Of a DNA stretch of 64,000 nt, positions 63,274-64,000 are shown piece after piece. The notes under the pieces are model-generated. The model worked only from the letters and a program-made list of their open reading frames with translations. It ran no database searches and was not told the origin of the DNA. The first letter of the stretch is position 1. Each line of letters starts with the position of its first letter. The stretch spans positions 186,001 through 250,000 of the forward strand of contig NZ_JAPJZH010000002.1 in assembly GCF_027889715.1 (NCBI RefSeq), read 5' to 3'. The DNA comes from Allohoeflea poritis (GTDB lineage: Bacteria > Pseudomonadota > Alphaproteobacteria > Rhizobiales > Rhizobiaceae). A program made the position numbers and the translations under genes.

Positions 63274-64000
63274 CAACGCCAACAAAGCCATTATCGACGC
63301 GGACGACTGCCGCGTGCCGCTCAACTATTTCAACATTGTGAAGCTCACGAGCGGCCAGGCCTTCGATTACCGCGTTCCGGGTTATGAGACCTGCGTCGTG
63401 CCGGCGACGGGCACGGTGGATGTCGTCGTGGAAGGGGCAGAATTCGCCGGGATCGGCAACCGGACAGTTGATGTCTGGGACGGGGAGCCGGAGGGTGTCT
63501 ATGTCCCGTCCGGCGCCCGCGCGACAATCGTTGCCATGAGCGACGCGGCCGAGGTGTTCATTGCCGGCGCACGCTATAGCAAGACGCTGGAGCCCTTCGC
63601 CGTGCGCAAGGATGAAATCGATCTGGTCCAGTACGGTTCGGACGAGACCAAGACACACCGCAAGATCAAGCACATCCTCGGCACCAAATATCACGACAAG
63701 GTCGGGCGCCTTCTTGTTTCCGAACTCTTCACAGTCGGCCAGGGCGGCTGGTCCGGCTTTCCGCCGCACAAGCACGACACCGACCGGCAACCGAACGAAA
63801 CGCGCCACGACGAAACCTACAATTTCCGCTTCAAGCCCGCGCACGGCTTCGGTATGCAACTTGTGCAGCGCGAGGACGGTCAGGTCGGCGATGCCTATCA
63901 CATCGTCGACGGCTCGACGATCATCCTCGACAAGGGCTATCACCCCTGCGTCGTCGCGCCGGGCTACGAGATGTACTATTTCACGATCCTGGGCGGTCTG
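63254..64000 (+). CDS. iolB: 5-deoxy-glucuronate isomerase IolB (3' end outside window)
   Basis: The frame is open from ATG at 63254 (GGAGGCGG just before) to the window edge, 249 residues of a family that is normally about 265-270. The cupin motifs of IolB are seen: SGFPPHKHDTD, then RHDETYNFRFKPAHGFGMQLV and KGYHPCVVAPGYEMYYFT. It isomerises 5-deoxy-D-glucuronate to 5-dehydro-2-deoxygluconate, the substrate of IolC, whose gene overlaps it by 20 bases. iolD may follow beyond the window. Confidence 0.93.
   Translation, partial: MHIPPFDNANKAIIDADDCRVPLNYFNIVKLTSGQAFDYRVPGYETCVVPATGTVDVVVEGAEFAGIGNRTVDVWDGEPEGVYVPSGARATIVAMSDAAEVFIAGARYSKTLEPFAVRKDEIDLVQYGSDETKTHRKIKHILGTKYHDKVGRLLVSELFTVGQGGWSGFPPHKHDTDRQPNETRHDETYNFRFKPAHGFGMQLVQREDGQVGDAYHIVDGSTIILDKGYHPCVVAPGYEMYYFTILGGL

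Overview
The window reads as chromosomal DNA of a GC-rich alphaproteobacterium, most likely of the order Hyphomicrobiales (rhizobia and relatives). The basis is the gene repertoire: a pcaQ-pcaCHG type protocatechuate cluster, a bioY-pccB-pccA-mutase propionate cluster with a PrpR/ScfR-like regulator, TRAP transporters, znuCB-zur, and many ABC-transporter-linked catabolic operons. The genus cannot be fixed from this sequence. I saw no rRNA, tRNA, CRISPR array, insertion sequence, prophage or plasmid function. It is dense, metabolically specialised DNA with short intergenic gaps and many 1-4 bp stop/start overlaps.

Layout. (1) 1-454: tail of a calcineurin-type phosphoesterase. (2) 495-10861: a LysR regulator divergent from a long operon: an NMT1/SsuA-type ABC importer, FAD oxidoreductase, CaiB-type CoA-transferase, crotonase, 7Fe-type ferredoxin, DHDPS-family aldolase/dehydratase, aldehyde dehydrogenase and a dCMP-deaminase-like protein. 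This looks like a CoA-dependent catabolic pathway whose substrate I cannot name. (3) 10868-15514 (-): a hydroxypyruvate-isomerase-like protein, a DUF427-adenylate cyclase fusion, and a dicarboxylate/amino-acid symporter fused to a solute-binding domain. (4) 15671-24411: propionyl-CoA to succinyl-CoA (pccB, pccA, methylmalonyl-CoA mutase), with biotin uptake (bioY) in the same operon and a divergent PrpR-like regulator preceded by two tandem 14-bp TTTGCAAA-type near-palindromes. (5) 24440-31661: a TRAP transporter with unusually large membrane subunits, divergent from a cache-domain histidine kinase and a NarL-type regulator. (6) 31805-38132: an acyl-CoA dehydrogenase, cysQ, zur-znuB-znuC and small exported proteins, including a Tat-exported protein resembling the alanyl-tRNA synthetase catalytic core. 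(7) 38150-45156: the beta-ketoadipate branch (pcaC, pcaH, pcaG, pcaI, pcaJ, pcaF) with pcaQ and an MFS transporter; pcaB and pcaD are absent here. (8) 45270-57610: a duplicated SnoaL-like protein, then a peptide/opine-type ABC importer operon carrying a HyuA-type hydantoinase/oxoprolinase and two DUF917 (S-methyl-thiohydantoin desulfurase family) proteins, ending in a clear terminator, preceded by a large LuxR-type regulator. (9) 57821-64000: a LacI regulator, two Gfo/Idh/MocA dehydrogenases and an IolE-like protein, divergent from iolC and iolB. The same perfect palindrome TTGCAACCGGTTGCAA lies upstream of lacI and between the two inositol-type operons.

The strongest leads for new biology are the exported AlaRS-like protein (37257-38132), the uncharacterised CoA/ferredoxin catabolic operon (1554-10861), the two-DUF917 plus HyuA importer operon (46333-55338), the TRAP large permease with a coiled-coil tail of about 330 residues, the symporter-binding-protein fusion, and the DUF427-cyclase fusion. 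Functions are assigned from motifs and family resemblance read by eye. No database search was possible, so substrate assignments are inference.
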